DNA of 64,000 nt from an uncultured Pirellulaceae bacterium (lineage in GTDB: Bacteria; Planctomycetota; Planctomycetia; Pirellulales; Pirellulaceae), in NCBI GenBank assembly GCA_937929805.1, contig CALFUT010000022.1:1-64000 (forward strand), read 5' to 3'. Made by a program: the position numbers and the translations under genes. Shown one piece after another: positions 54,841 to 63,970 of the stretch; position 1 is the first letter of the stretch; the number at the start of each line of letters is the position of its first letter. The notes beneath the pieces were generated by a model, which had not been told where the DNA came from, did no database searches, and was given only the letters and a program-made list of their open reading frames with translations.

Positions 54841-55791
54841 TCAAAAATTCGCTTTTTTAATCTTCGCCAGATAAAAACCGTCAAATCGATCGTTGGGCAG
54901 AATGCGACGAGTGTGCTGCAGCTGGTCGCCAAATTCACTGTCGTCGAATGAAACCAAACCCGGCTGCCAATTATCAAAAGGCATTTCAATTGGCTGCAAT
55001 TGAACTTCGTCACCCGCACTATCCAACAAATGAGCCACGATGGCTTCGTTTTCCTCGGGAGCGAAACTGCATGTGCTGTAAACCATCGTGCCGCCGGGCT
55101 TCAGGCATTTGAATGCGGACTCGATCAAACCTTTTTGCTTTCGCGATTGTTCTTTGATTTTTCGCGGGCTCCAGAACTCGTAAGACTTCGGATCGCTGGT
55201 ATGAATCCGAGATTCGCCGCTGCACGGAGCGTCCAACAACACACAATCAAAGCGCTCGGGTACTTTCTGCCCGGCCTTGCGCCCGTCCATTAAATACGTC
55301 TTACTGATCGAAACGCCCAATCGCTTCATGTTGTCGGCAAGCCGATACATTCGTTTCTTGATGGGCTCGACCACCGACAACTTGCCTTGGTTCTTCATCA
55401 ACGCTGCGACATGAGAAGCTTTGCCACCAGGAGCCGCGGCCAGATCCAAATTCCACTGGGCCGGCTGCGGATCCAACACCAACGAAGCGAAGATGCTGGA
55501 CAAACCTTGAACGTAGATTTTGCCATCGGTCGCCAGTGGCGAGTGAGTCACCGCGTCTCGTTGATCGTGTTCGACGACGAACGCGTGATCGCACCAAGGA
55601 AGCGCGTCGAGGGCAAGTCCGTCGATCTGGAATTGCTCGGTAACCTCAGCCGTTTCGGCCAAAATCGTGTTCACCCGAAACGATGTTCGTTTTGGCTCTG
55701 AAAAACTAGCGGCGACCAAATCGAAGGATTCATCACCCACGATCCGCCGTAGTCGATTCAAAAAATCAGCGGGCAGGGCAGGGTGGCTCAT
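54841..55791 (-). CDS. RsmB/NOP2/Sun-family RNA cytosine-5 methyltransferase
   Basis: A 316-residue SAM-dependent m5C methyltransferase. Motif I is DLAAAPGGKASHVAALM, motif IV DAPCSGESRIH with the first catalytic Cys, and motif VI VYSTCSFAPEENEAI with the second Cys. The substrate (16S rRNA C1407-type or tRNA) cannot be decided; the short N-terminal region and lack of a NusB-like domain argue against RsmB proper and fit RsmF/YebU-like enzymes. It begins 23 bases after sufD and is probably the last gene of the suf transcript. Confidence 0.92.
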   Translation of the reverse strand: MSHPALPADFLNRLRRIVGDESFDLVAASFSEPKRTSFRVNTILAETAEVTEQFQIDGLALDALPWCDHAFVVEHDQRDAVTHSPLATDGKIYVQGLSSIFASLVLDPQPAQWNLDLAAAPGGKASHVAALMKNQGKLSVVEPIKKRMYRLADNMKRLGVSISKTYLMDGRKAGQKVPERFDCVLLDAPCSGESRIHTSDPKSYEFWSPRKIKEQSRKQKGLIESAFKCLKPGGTMVYSTCSFAPEENEAIVAHLLDSAGDEVQLQPIEMPFDNWQPGLVSFDDSEFGDQLQHTRRILPNDRFDGFYLAKIKKANF

Positions 55792-55814
55792 TCAGTTTTC
55801 AACGTGCTGATCTG

Positions 55815-57128
55815 TTAATCGTAATCTCGAACGCGGCGAGCAATCGCCAGTGCCAACGCTTCGCGGACAGATTCGATCGTAATCCGGTCAAATACCTGCT
55901 GAAAGAACCCCGTCACGATTGCGCGGATGGCTTCTTTGCGAGTGTAGCCGCGACACTGAGCGTAGAAGACTAGTTCTTCGTCGACCTTACCGCTGGTGCT
56001 ACCGTGCGTGCAGCGTACATCGTCGGCTTCGATCTCCAAACCGGGAATCGAATCGGCACGGGCTTTCGTGGACAACAACAGGTTGTCGTTTCGTTGAAAA
56101 CCGTCGGTTTTCTGCGCGTCGGGATCGACCTTGATCATGCCTCGCCAAACGGTGCGAGACTTATCCTGCAACGCGGCTTTGTACAGGAAGTCGGAAACGC
56201 AATGAGCTTTCTGGTGATGCTGCAACGTGTGATAAGACAAGTGTTGCTTGTCCTCGGTGAACATCACACCATTCACTTGCACGGTTGAACCGATACCGGC
56301 TTGAGCGACCGATTGATTCACTTTCGAAAGTCGTGACCCCAAAGCTCCAACGGTCCATTGAAGATTCGCATCACGGCCAACTTTGGCTTTTTGGTGACTG
56401 AAGTGCCAAACTTTTTGGCCCCAGTCTTGCAAGTTCACGTATCGCAAGTTGGCTCGATCGCCGACGAATAGCTCGATGGCACCGCAGTGCATCGCGGCAG
56501 CTGTTTCGTCGCTGGACGCTTCGGCCAACACGGTCGCTTCGGCACCTTCTTCAACCACGATCAACGTGTGACGCAGATCACTGCCACCGTCGGTCATCAG
56601 GCTGGAAATATGAACCGGCTGATCCATCGTCACGTTTCGAGGAACGTACAAGAACACGCCGTTGGTCCACATCGCTGCATGCAACGCCGAAAAGCGATCA
56701 AAGTTTGGATCGACCAGCTTGAACAAGTGCTTCTGAATCAAGTCGCCGTGCTCGGCCAATAGGTCACTGATCGTGCCAAAGATCACGCCCTTGTCTTTCC
56801 ACTTTTGATCAAGCTCCACCGCACCGTTGGCACGTCCGTCCAACGAGGCAACGCTTCCCGCCAAATCAACACCTTGATTGAAGACGGTCACTGGAAGATT
56901 CTCGTTGGGCGAATCAGCTTTCAGGGCGAATTTGTCCAGCTTGAACAAACGGATGTCGGTACGCATCCACTCTTCTTGTCGGTTGTTGGGCCATTCGAGT
57001 TCGTTGAACTTCGCCCAAGCGGACTTACGCTGATCGGTAACCCAAGCGGGTTCCTCAAGCGTTTCAAGCAATTGATTAAAACCTTCGTCAGTGAAGGAGA
57101 GTGATTGGCTGGAGGTAGCTGTAGTCAT
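55815..57128 (-). CDS. sufD: Fe-S cluster assembly protein SufD
   Basis: A 437-residue SufD subunit of the SufBC2D scaffold. The C-terminal beta-helix has the SufD signature: DNLLLSTKARADSIPGLEIEADDVRCTHGSTSGKVDEELVFYAQCRGY, with the conserved His of CTHGST used in cluster assembly. The N-terminal helical domain begins FTDEGFNQLLETLEEPAWVT. It is downstream of sufB, with a 99-base spacer containing dispersed short repeats. Confidence 0.96.
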   Translation of the reverse strand: MTTATSSQSLSFTDEGFNQLLETLEEPAWVTDQRKSAWAKFNELEWPNNRQEEWMRTDIRLFKLDKFALKADSPNENLPVTVFNQGVDLAGSVASLDGRANGAVELDQKWKDKGVIFGTISDLLAEHGDLIQKHLFKLVDPNFDRFSALHAAMWTNGVFLYVPRNVTMDQPVHISSLMTDGGSDLRHTLIVVEEGAEATVLAEASSDETAAAMHCGAIELFVGDRANLRYVNLQDWGQKVWHFSHQKAKVGRDANLQWTVGALGSRLSKVNQSVAQAGIGSTVQVNGVMFTEDKQHLSYHTLQHHQKAHCVSDFLYKAALQDKSRTVWRGMIKVDPDAQKTDGFQRNDNLLLSTKARADSIPGLEIEADDVRCTHGSTSGKVDEELVFYAQCRGYTRKEAIRAIVTGFFQQVFDRITIESVREALALAIARRVRDYD

Positions 57129-57227
57129 AACGTCAGTTTTCAGTGTTCAGTTTACAGTGTGCAGTTTTAGTATGCGGCATTGGGCAAGTGCTTGATTCCG
57201 CACTCCCCATTCCCAATTCCGCATTGG
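57129..57227. repeat. Dispersed short repeats in the sufB-sufD spacer
   Basis: The spacer holds two repeat types seen again in the same operon: GTCAGTTTTCAGTGTTCAGTTT (57132-57152; the TTTTCAGTGTTCAGTTT part recurs near 59947-59963) and ATTCCGCACTCC/ATTCCGCATT-type units (57194-57225; related units flank the four-helix-bundle gene). Confidence 0.75.
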
Positions 57228-58655
57228 CTATCCCACGCTGCCTTCCATTTGCAGTTGGATCAAGCGATTCATCTCGACCGCGTACTCCATTGGAAGCTCT
57301 TTCACGAGCGGCTCAATGAAGCCGTTGACGATCATCGTGCTGGCCTCGGTTTCGGAGAGTCCGCGACTCATCAAGTAAAACAATTGCTCTTCACCGATCC
57401 GGCTAACGCTGGCCTCGTGACCGACCGAAACATCTTGCTCACTGATCTCGATGTACGGATAGGTGTCGCTGCGGCTTTCTGGATCCAGAATCAAAGCATC
57501 ACAAACGACGCTACATTTCGAGCCCGTGGCTCCTTTGTCGATTCGAGCCAAACCACGATAACCGGCACGGCCACCGTTCTTTGAGATCGACTTGCTGATG
57601 ATTGTTCCCGTGGTGTTCGGGGCACTGTGTACCAGCTTGGCTCCCGCGTCTTGGTGTTGACCGGCACTGCTGAACGCGATCGAAAGGATCTCACCGCGAG
57701 CTCCCGGCTCCATCATGTGGACAGCGGGGTACTTCATGGTCAGTTTGCTGCCAAGATTTCCGTCGACCCATTCCATCACCGCGTCTTGGTACGCGAATGC
57801 TCGCTTGGTGACCAAGTTGTAAATATTGTTGGCCCAGTTTTGAATCGTCGTGTAGCGGCAACGAGCGTCCTTCTTCACAATAACTTCCACCACGGCACTG
57901 TGCAGCGATTCGCTGGTGTACATCGGAGCGGTACAGCCTTCGACGTAGTGAACCTGAGCCCCTTCGTCGACGATGATCAGCGTTCGCTCGAACTGACCCA
58001 TGTTTTCTTCGTTGATGCGGAAGTACGCCTGCAGTGGGTAATCAATCTTCACGCCCGGAGGAATGTAGATAAACGATCCACCCGACCAAACGGCGCTGTT
58101 AAGAGCCGCGAACTTGTTGTCGGCGGATGGGATGATCTTGCCAAAGTACTCACGCAGCAATTCAGGATGCTCGCGAACGGCCGTATCCGTATCCGTGAAG
58201 ATCACGCCTTTGTCGGCCAGCTCTTTTTGAAGCGAGCCGTAGATCACTTCCGATTCAAACTGAGCCTTCACACCGGCAAGGTACTTTCGTTCGGCTTCGG
58301 GAATGCCGAGCTTTTCGAAGGTGTCTTTGATCTCCTCCGGAACGTCGTCCCAGCTTTTACCTTGCTCGTTGGTCGGTTTCAGGTAATAGAAAATATCCTG
58401 AAAGTCCAAGTCGATATCGCCGCCCCACTCGGGCATCGGCTTGCTGTTGAAAATCTCCAACGCTTCCAGACGGAACTGCCGCATCCAATCGGGCTCGTCC
58501 TTGATGTCCGAAATCTGGTTCACGATTTCCGCATCGATTCCCTTCCGAGCCTTGAAGACGGCGGTCGTCTTGGTCTTGAAATCGTACTTATTGATATCCG
58601 TCGCGCGCAGTTGCTCGTCTTCGGATAGTTCGGTGGAGGTGATATCGGTTGCCAT
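57228..58655 (-). CDS. sufB: Fe-S cluster assembly protein SufB
   Basis: A 475-residue SufB, the scaffold subunit on which clusters form using SufC ATPase. It has [39 protein letters not shown], and the cluster-site region [20 protein letters not shown] with the Cys used for sulfur transfer. The end matches SufB ([20 protein letters not shown]). Length is normal. It follows sufC, but with a four-helix-bundle gene between them. Confidence 0.97.
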   Translation of the reverse strand: MATDITSTELSEDEQLRATDINKYDFKTKTTAVFKARKGIDAEIVNQISDIKDEPDWMRQFRLEALEIFNSKPMPEWGGDIDLDFQDIFYYLKPTNEQGKSWDDVPEEIKDTFEKLGIPEAERKYLAGVKAQFESEVIYGSLQKELADKGVIFTDTDTAVREHPELLREYFGKIIPSADNKFAALNSAVWSGGSFIYIPPGVKIDYPLQAYFRINEENMGQFERTLIIVDEGAQVHYVEGCTAPMYTSESLHSAVVEVIVKKDARCRYTTIQNWANNIYNLVTKRAFAYQDAVMEWVDGNLGSKLTMKYPAVHMMEPGARGEILSIAFSSAGQHQDAGAKLVHSAPNTTGTIISKSISKNGGRAGYRGLARIDKGATGSKCSVVCDALILDPESRSDTYPYIEISEQDVSVGHEASVSRIGEEQLFYLMSRGLSETEASTMIVNGFIEPLVKELPMEYAVEMNRLIQLQMEGSVG

Positions 58656-58660
58656 CTTTC

Positions 58661-58690
58661 AATGCGGAATGCGGAGTGCGGAGTGCGGAA
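58661..58690. repeat. GCGGAATGCGGAGTGCGG repeat at the left edge of the four-helix-bundle gene
   Basis: AATGCGGAATGCGGAGTGCG and GAGTGCGGAA follow one another directly before sufB. Related GGAATGTGGAGTGCGGAATG sequence borders the other edge (about 59069-59090, minus strand). Confidence 0.75.
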
Positions 58691-58705
58691 TTTCAGTTCC
58701 AACAC

Positions 58706-59071
58706 CTATGCTTTCTCGTTCTTCCGTCCTTTCTTTGAAGTAGTGATACTCGAAACCGTAATTCGCAAAAGCTGATCCGTTTCCGAGAGCAGTTCATTCA
58801 TCTGTTCGTTCTTAACAATCCCTGACTCTACGAGTAGTTCGAGCCAAAGCTGCGTTTCATCTAATTCTTGCTCGACGATCCCCATTTTCGAGCGAAACTC
58901 AGCGGGCGACCTCGCTCGACATGCTTCGCGGTAGTTTGCTGCGACGCTGGTTCCAGATCGCAGCACCTGTTTACCCAACACTTGGGCCTCAGGTCGATTC
59001 TTGGGAAGTGAGGCGTACATTTTCACAATTCTAAGAGCAAACGATTTCGTTCGATCTCTCAAATCGTTCAT
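58706..59071 (-). CDS. Four-helix-bundle protein of the 23S-rRNA-IVP family
   Basis: A 121-residue protein of the 'four helix bundle / 23S rRNA intervening sequence protein' family: LRDRTKSFALRIVKMYASLP, LRSGTSVAANYREACRARSP and EQELDETQLWLELLVESGIV are diagnostic. The SGTSVAANYREA motif is almost invariant. The start MNDLRDR is preferred; an ATG seven codons upstream would translate the short repeat sequence bordering the gene. The function is unknown, and it is often found near mobile or repeat DNA. Here it sits between sufC and sufB in the same orientation, so it should be co-transcribed with Fe-S assembly genes. Confidence 0.92.
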   Translation of the reverse strand: MNDLRDRTKSFALRIVKMYASLPKNRPEAQVLGKQVLRSGTSVAANYREACRARSPAEFRSKMGIVEQELDETQLWLELLVESGIVKNEQMNELLSETDQLLRITVSSITTSKKGRKNEKA

Positions 59072-59104
59072 TCCGCACTCCACATTCCCCAATCCCCATT
59101 TTGA

Positions 59105-59923
59105 CTAAACAACCGCCTCTTCTGCTTCAAGTTCTTCATTCACTTTCGCGGCTTCTGGATATTGTTTCCGGATACGCTCGTATCCTGAATCGTGCAGCTC
59201 TTGAGCAAGAGCCTTCCCTTCGCATGTCTCGACAATCTTGCCGCCAAGAATCACGTGCGTGAAGTTTGGTGGGTTGTGCTCAAGCAGTTTGTCGTGGTGA
59301 GTAATAATCAACAGGCCCATCTTGTTGTGGCCAATTTCGTTAATCGACTGACTTGCCAAACGAACCGCGTCTGCATCCAATCCAGAATCTGTCTCGTCCA
59401 GAATCGCAAACTTGGGTTGAAGCATCGCCAACTGCAGAATCTCGGCTCGCTTCATTTCGCCGCCACTGAAGCCATCGTTGACGTAACGACGAGCGAACTC
59501 GCTGTCCATTTGCAACTGTTCCATGTTCTCTTTGATCTCTTTGCGGAATTCACGCATCGGGATCAAGTCCTCACCTTCCTTGCGGTCCGGATTGCGGACA
59601 TTGGTCGTCGCGTGACGCAGGAAGTCAGCCATGCGAACACCGGGAATCGCAACCGGGCGTTGGAAAGCCATGAACACGCCAGCACGAGCACGCTCGTTCG
59701 GCTCCATTTCGAGGATGTTTTCGCCGTTAAGCAAAATCTCGCCCGACGTCGCTTCGTAAGACGGATGCCCCATGATGGCGAGCCCCAGCGTGGACTTACC
59801 GGACCCGTTTGGCCCCATCAACGCGTGAGTTTCGCCCCGGTTGATCTCAAGATTAACGCCGCGAAGAATCTCTTTGTCGTTGATCGATACGTGAAGATCA
59901 ACAATTTTTAATACATCAGACAT
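59105..59923 (-). CDS. sufC: Fe-S cluster assembly ATPase SufC
   Basis: A 272-residue ABC-type ATPase driving SufBC2D. Walker A is GPNGSGKSTLG, the signature is FSGGEMKRAEI, and Walker B is FAILDETDSGLDADAV, which is the SufC-specific version. The C-terminus is about 20 residues longer than the E. coli protein (EEAEAVV-like acidic tail). It is the first structural gene after the regulator. Confidence 0.97.
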   Translation of the reverse strand: MSDVLKIVDLHVSINDKEILRGVNLEINRGETHALMGPNGSGKSTLGLAIMGHPSYEATSGEILLNGENILEMEPNERARAGVFMAFQRPVAIPGVRMADFLRHATTNVRNPDRKEGEDLIPMREFRKEIKENMEQLQMDSEFARRYVNDGFSGGEMKRAEILQLAMLQPKFAILDETDSGLDADAVRLASQSINEIGHNKMGLLIITHHDKLLEHNPPNFTHVILGGKIVETCEGKALAQELHDSGYERIRKQYPEAAKVNEELEAEEAVV

Positions 59924-59967
59924 AGTTTTCTACTGTTCAGAAAAAAGTTTTCAGTGTTCAGTTTGTT

Positions 59968-60639
59968 TTATTTCAAGGAGCCGCTGGCAACTTTGCCGAC
60001 CGCATCCGTTTGAACTTGGCTGCCTTGAAACGAGCAGCATCTGTCGCCCTGTCGCTGACAGGTGCAAAGCTGCACTTCATCGCCCACGACTCGCTCAAGC
60101 ACTTGCTGTTCAAGTTCACAAATTTTTGTCCCGCTGTCGGACAACCCCGGATAGAGGCAACCTCCAACCGAGATCACAGGCAAGCCATCGTTCTGCTCAA
60201 ATCGAACCGGCAAATCACGCTCACCAAAGAAGCGTGAAATCGCCTCCATTCGCTCGCTGGCAGACTCACCCACGATTTCCGAATTGTACTTATCGACCAA
60301 CCGATCAACTGCACCCGAAACAACGGTTTCACGAATCGCCGCATCAGGAATCTGCTGGACTTGCTGCCACAGTGCAACCGCTAAGTCGGCCAAATTGTTG
60401 CCACAGCTCAGACGACCTTGCTCAGTTAGCGAGTACTGATGCACGGGACGGCCTCGCCCTTCCGAAACGGTGGATCGCTCGACGTAGTTCATCGACATCA
60501 AACGCCCCAACCGCTGACGAACCGCTGTGGCGGTCACGCCCAGTCGCTTCCCCAATTCGTTGATTTCTTGAGGAGAGTGAACCATCAGTAAGTCGACGAC
60601 CTTGCGGTCGCTGGCGGAAAGACGACGTTTTTCGCTCAT
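59968..60639 (-). CDS. sufR: SufR-type Fe-S-sensing transcriptional regulator
   Basis: A 223-residue winged-helix regulator. The DNA-binding half (about 8-75: VVDLLMVHSPQEINELGKRL, GVTATAVRQRLGRLMSMNYV, RGRPVHQYSLTEQG) is DeoR/ArsR-like. The C-terminal half has cysteines at 161, 174, 192, 194, 201 and 202, suited to hold an Fe-S cluster as in cyanobacterial and actinobacterial SufR. The position directly upstream of sufCBD supports the role of repressor responding to cluster status. The start MSEKRR is preferred to an upstream ATG that adds 17 unlike residues. Confidence 0.9.
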   Translation of the reverse strand: MSEKRRLSASDRKVVDLLMVHSPQEINELGKRLGVTATAVRQRLGRLMSMNYVERSTVSEGRGRPVHQYSLTEQGRLSCGNNLADLAVALWQQVQQIPDAAIRETVVSGAVDRLVDKYNSEIVGESASERMEAISRFFGERDLPVRFEQNDGLPVISVGGCLYPGLSDSGTKICELEQQVLERVVGDEVQLCTCQRQGDRCCSFQGSQVQTDAVGKVASGSLK

Positions 60640-61008
60640 CTTGTCGCTTTCCCTAAACGATTGCTGGTCGGTTGCTGGTAACTTGGGCACTCAAAATTAG
60701 ACCCCCGAAGGTGGGGAACCCGTTTCGCACGTGTGCCGTTAAGCCTTTACCGTATCATTAAAAACATTATTCACAAGGACAAATGTGAAAAATGTTCTGC
60801 AGCCGCAAACCTCGGGAAATCGACGACTTGCGTTGACCTGAGTGGCGTTACTGTTTCCAATCGGTACGCTGCACCGGTGCATGGCTTCAGCCGGCTCCCT
60901 AGACGGGTGGCAGCCAGCCCGCGACGAGCGGCAACCCGCATTTAAATCCATCCGATCGCCGACCATATTTGGTGAGATTGGAAACCGAACCCTCGAGAAA
61001 ATAGTTCC
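60640..61008. other. Divergent region between sufR and the AGCS symporter gene
   Basis: About 370 bases that should hold the suf operon promoter with a SufR operator, and the symporter promoter. I found no strong long palindrome. The plus frame at 60733-60945 has no ribosome-binding site or domain. Confidence 0.4.
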
Positions 61009-62784
61009 ATGAGCTTACTAATCCGAGCGCGATTTCCGTTCTGTTCGTCTTGGCCCACGCTGGTCCTACCAGTGGTCCTAAGTTTATCTGCTGCGTTTCA
61101 GCCAAGTCCAACGTTTGCCGCCTGCGTTAAAGCTCAAGAGGAATCAACCGAAACCCCCGCTGCGGCTGACCCCACGGAAGTCGTTCCACCCACTGAGAAA
61201 AGCATCACTCAAATCGTCAACGAAGCCATCGAACCGGTGGACGCGTGGTTTGGAGAATACTTAGTTGGGCCTCTGGCTAGTTTTTTCTTCTTTGATTTTT
61301 ACACAGGGCCTCGGTTCGACTCAAATGGCGTCAAAACATCCAGTGGCTGGCTAGGAGTTTCACTCCCCTTCGTTGTTATCTGGCTGCTGATCGGAGCCAT
61401 CTACCTGACGCTGCGAATGATGTTCATCAACATTCGAGGCTTCTTTCACGCAATCGCGTTGACGATGGGAAAATACGACGACCCAAACGATGTCGGCGAA
61501 GTTTCTCATTTTCAGGCCCTGACGTCGGCTTTGTCGGCGACCGTTGGCCTTGGCAACATCGCGGGCGTTGCGATCGCGATTGGAGCGGGAGGCCCCGGCG
61601 CAACGTTTTGGATGATTCTGATCGGTTTGCTGGGCATGAGCAGTAAATTCACCGAGTGCACCCTTGGTCAAATGTATCGTCGAGTCGATCCGGCTACCGG
61701 AAAAATTTCAGGTGGACCGATGCGTTATCTGGCCGCGGGTCTAAAGGAAATGGGGCTTGGGCCGCTGGGAACATTTTTGTCAATCTTCTTTGCACTGCTG
61801 TGTATCGGCGCATCTTTTGGCGGAGGCAACGCTTTTCAAGTTGGCCAATCACTGGACGCGATTCGTGGCGACGCCAGTCTCGGCTTCATCGACGACAACC
61901 CATGGATCTATGGGCTACTGCTTGCCACATTGGCCGGGTTTGTCATCGTGGGAGGCATCAAGTCAATCGGCAAGGTCGCTTCGAAGATCGTTCCGCTGAT
62001 GTGCGCCGCCTACGTCGCGATGGCCCTGTACATCATTGGAACGCATTTGGAGATGGTCACCCCGGCCCTTGCCAGCATCTGGGACAACGCGTTCAACTGG
62101 CAGGCAGGCATGGGCGCGATTCTGGGTGTGATGGTGATTGGAATTCAGCGAGCGGTATTCTCCAATGAAGCCGGCGTCGGTTCGGCCGCGATCGCTCACT
62201 CGGCCGCGAAAACAGACGAGCCCGTGAGCGAAGGCATCGTCGCATTGCTGGAACCATTCATCGACACGGTTGTGATCTGCACAATGACCGCGTTGGTTAT
62301 CATCATTGCGGGCGGCGACTGGGTTCCTCAAACCGAAGCGGACGCATTGCTAAGCAAAGACTATGGCAGTTGGACGAACCCGCAATACGGCGAGCATGTT
62401 TCAGGAGCAAAAAAATCCGGGGCGGCGTTAACCGTCGCGGCTGTCAGCGGAGACGCCGGGCTCAGTTGGTTCAAATACGTGCTGTACGTTGCCGTTGTCC
62501 TGTTTGCTTACTCCACCATCATCAGTTGGTTCTATTATGGCGAGCGTTGCTGGACACGCTTGTTCGGCGAGGCATCGTCGTTCATCTACAAGGCGTTGTA
62601 TCTGGCGTTCACGGTGCTGGGATCGATCGTGACGACCGGCAATATCTTGGACTTCAGCGACCTGCTGATCCTTTCCATGGCGTTGCCCAACATGCTAGGT
62701 CTGTTCCTACTGAGCGGCAAAGTGAAGGCAGCCTTAGACGATTATTGCCAGCGAAAACGGTCCGGCCAAATCAAGCCTCACTGA
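61009..62784 (+). CDS. Alanine/glycine:cation symporter (AGCS family)
   Basis: A 591-residue sodium- or proton-coupled amino-acid transporter. The family hallmarks are FQALTSALSATVGLGNIAGVAIAI, PGATFWMILIGLLGMSSKFTEC and the later IQRAVFSNEAGVGSAAIAHS segment. The N-terminus is unusual: about 35 residues resemble a signal peptide (VVLSLSAAFQPSPTFAACVKA) and are followed by an acidic Thr/Pro linker before the usual AGCS helices, giving about 100 extra residues. No RBS is obvious. It is a single gene divergent from sufR. Confidence 0.93.
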   Translation: MSLLIRARFPFCSSWPTLVLPVVLSLSAAFQPSPTFAACVKAQEESTETPAAADPTEVVPPTEKSITQIVNEAIEPVDAWFGEYLVGPLASFFFFDFYTGPRFDSNGVKTSSGWLGVSLPFVVIWLLIGAIYLTLRMMFINIRGFFHAIALTMGKYDDPNDVGEVSHFQALTSALSATVGLGNIAGVAIAIGAGGPGATFWMILIGLLGMSSKFTECTLGQMYRRVDPATGKISGGPMRYLAAGLKEMGLGPLGTFLSIFFALLCIGASFGGGNAFQVGQSLDAIRGDASLGFIDDNPWIYGLLLATLAGFVIVGGIKSIGKVASKIVPLMCAAYVAMALYIIGTHLEMVTPALASIWDNAFNWQAGMGAILGVMVIGIQRAVFSNEAGVGSAAIAHSAAKTDEPVSEGIVALLEPFIDTVVICTMTALVIIIAGGDWVPQTEADALLSKDYGSWTNPQYGEHVSGAKKSGAALTVAAVSGDAGLSWFKYVLYVAVVLFAYSTIISWFYYGERCWTRLFGEASSFIYKALYLAFTVLGSIVTTGNILDFSDLLILSMALPNMLGLFLLSGKVKAALDDYCQRKRSGQIKPH

Positions 62785-63110
62785 AGCCCACAACGCTCAA
62801 GTCGGATCGAGTCGGGGGCTGAGCCTGCGAACCGCTGAGCCGAATGCTGGCGGATGTCCTTCATGCTGATAAAGTAAAGTTTACGGGCATGATGACGTTC
62901 GTCGAACCCGAGCGACCTGCACAGCCCGCAGTTTCAGAACGGTGTTTGCTGCTGCTTCCGCTGCAAACAGATTCTTGCAGAAAATCCATCTGCGCCCGAC
63001 CGATGAAACAGAAACGCGACTTTGATTTCGGTTTACAAGGGACTTTCTGGACCTTCAGAATCGAATTTCGTTTCAATCCGGTTCAACTGCGAAGTTAAAA
63101 GGGCAAGGAC
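62785..63110. other. Intergenic region before the acidic secreted protein
   Basis: About 325 bases with no supported gene, repeat or hairpin. Two overlapping frames (62844-63098 plus, 62861-63076 minus) lack protein-like features. Confidence 0.35.
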
Positions 63111-63806
63111 ATGCCGAAACAAATTCACACAATCTTTGCGGCCGTGTTGCTTGCCGTAATCTGCCTTCAGACACCAACTGTCGATGCCCAAAACCTGCGT
63201 TCACGACAGCCGTTGCAGCTCGGCTTCCGCTGGCTTGGCCAAGGCTGGAGTGCAGGTTATCACCATCAAAACCCCGGGCCAAATACGGATTACTACAATC
63301 CGTACACCGCCCACAATTCGATGCTGATTTCTCGGATGCCGGGGTACCAAACTGGGCACGGCCAGTACGGCCACCACTCAGGCCTGCCCGCGTCTGCATA
63401 TTCAGATTACTCTCACGACTCAAGCTGGGACCAAGGTCATGCTGCTCAAAGCATCCAGCCAACCTTCCTGCCTGTAGACGATGACGATTTGGACTCGGAC
63501 GAAGACGACGACAACGACTTCGAGACCGACGACATGCCCGAAGTCAACTCAGACCCAGACGAGCCTGGTTCGATTCGTGTTAATGAGGACTCAGGGGAAG
63601 ACGCTGACTTTGAAGAGTCGTCGTTTGGTGATGACGATGCGTTTGACGATTTTGACGCCGATTCCGACGCTGGCTCGATGACAAAAGAGCCCGGCTCAAG
63701 CACGAAAGCATCTGGTTCAGGCACCAAAGCAACCAAAACGGGTTTCTCAACGGCCGAGCCCGGGGGCTTCGATGCCATGGACTTGCAAAGCTTCATGGTC
63801 AACTGA
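63111..63806 (+). CDS. Acidic secreted protein, unknown function
   Basis: A 231-residue protein. A signal peptide (MPKQIHTIFAAVLLAVICLQ, ending VDAQ) is followed by a Tyr/His/Gly-rich block (about 30-115: SAGYHHQNPGPNTDYYNPYT). An extremely acidic Asp/Glu block follows (about 120-190, with runs like DDDDLDSDEDDDNDFE), and a Ser/Thr/Gly-rich tail closes it. No domain. Such Asp-rich proteins may bind calcium or other cations in the envelope, but this is a guess. AAGGAC precedes the ATG. Confidence 0.75.
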   Translation: MPKQIHTIFAAVLLAVICLQTPTVDAQNLRSRQPLQLGFRWLGQGWSAGYHHQNPGPNTDYYNPYTAHNSMLISRMPGYQTGHGQYGHHSGLPASAYSDYSHDSSWDQGHAAQSIQPTFLPVDDDDLDSDEDDDNDFETDDMPEVNSDPDEPGSIRVNEDSGEDADFEESSFGDDDAFDDFDADSDAGSMTKEPGSSTKASGSGTKATKTGFSTAEPGGFDAMDLQSFMVN

Positions 63807-63930
63807 GCGTAAAGCTTTGGTAAAAGGGTCAAAGTTGCAACCGCCGGAAGCTCTTGCGGTCAATGGCGATTACCACGGCTAACACGAAACCCGCTGGCTG
63901 CCAGCGAGTAACTCAACTGAATTCACCAAG

Positions 63931-63970
63931 GCTGCCGTCACTTTTCGCATGAAATGTCGGCGGCTTTTTT
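63931..63970 (+). terminator. Intrinsic terminator after the acidic secreted protein
   Basis: GCTGCCG pairs with CGGCGGC (one wobble); the stem is extended by further interrupted pairs around a loop of about 20 bases, and six T residues follow directly. It lies 125 bases after the stop. Confidence 0.75.

Noticed and set aside
57627-58628. Plus-strand ORF of 333 codons opposite sufB
   Set aside because: Antisense shadow of sufB with no recognisable features.
60733-61008. Leader of the AGCS symporter gene as a glycine riboswitch
   Set aside because: The conserved glycine-aptamer blocks were not found.
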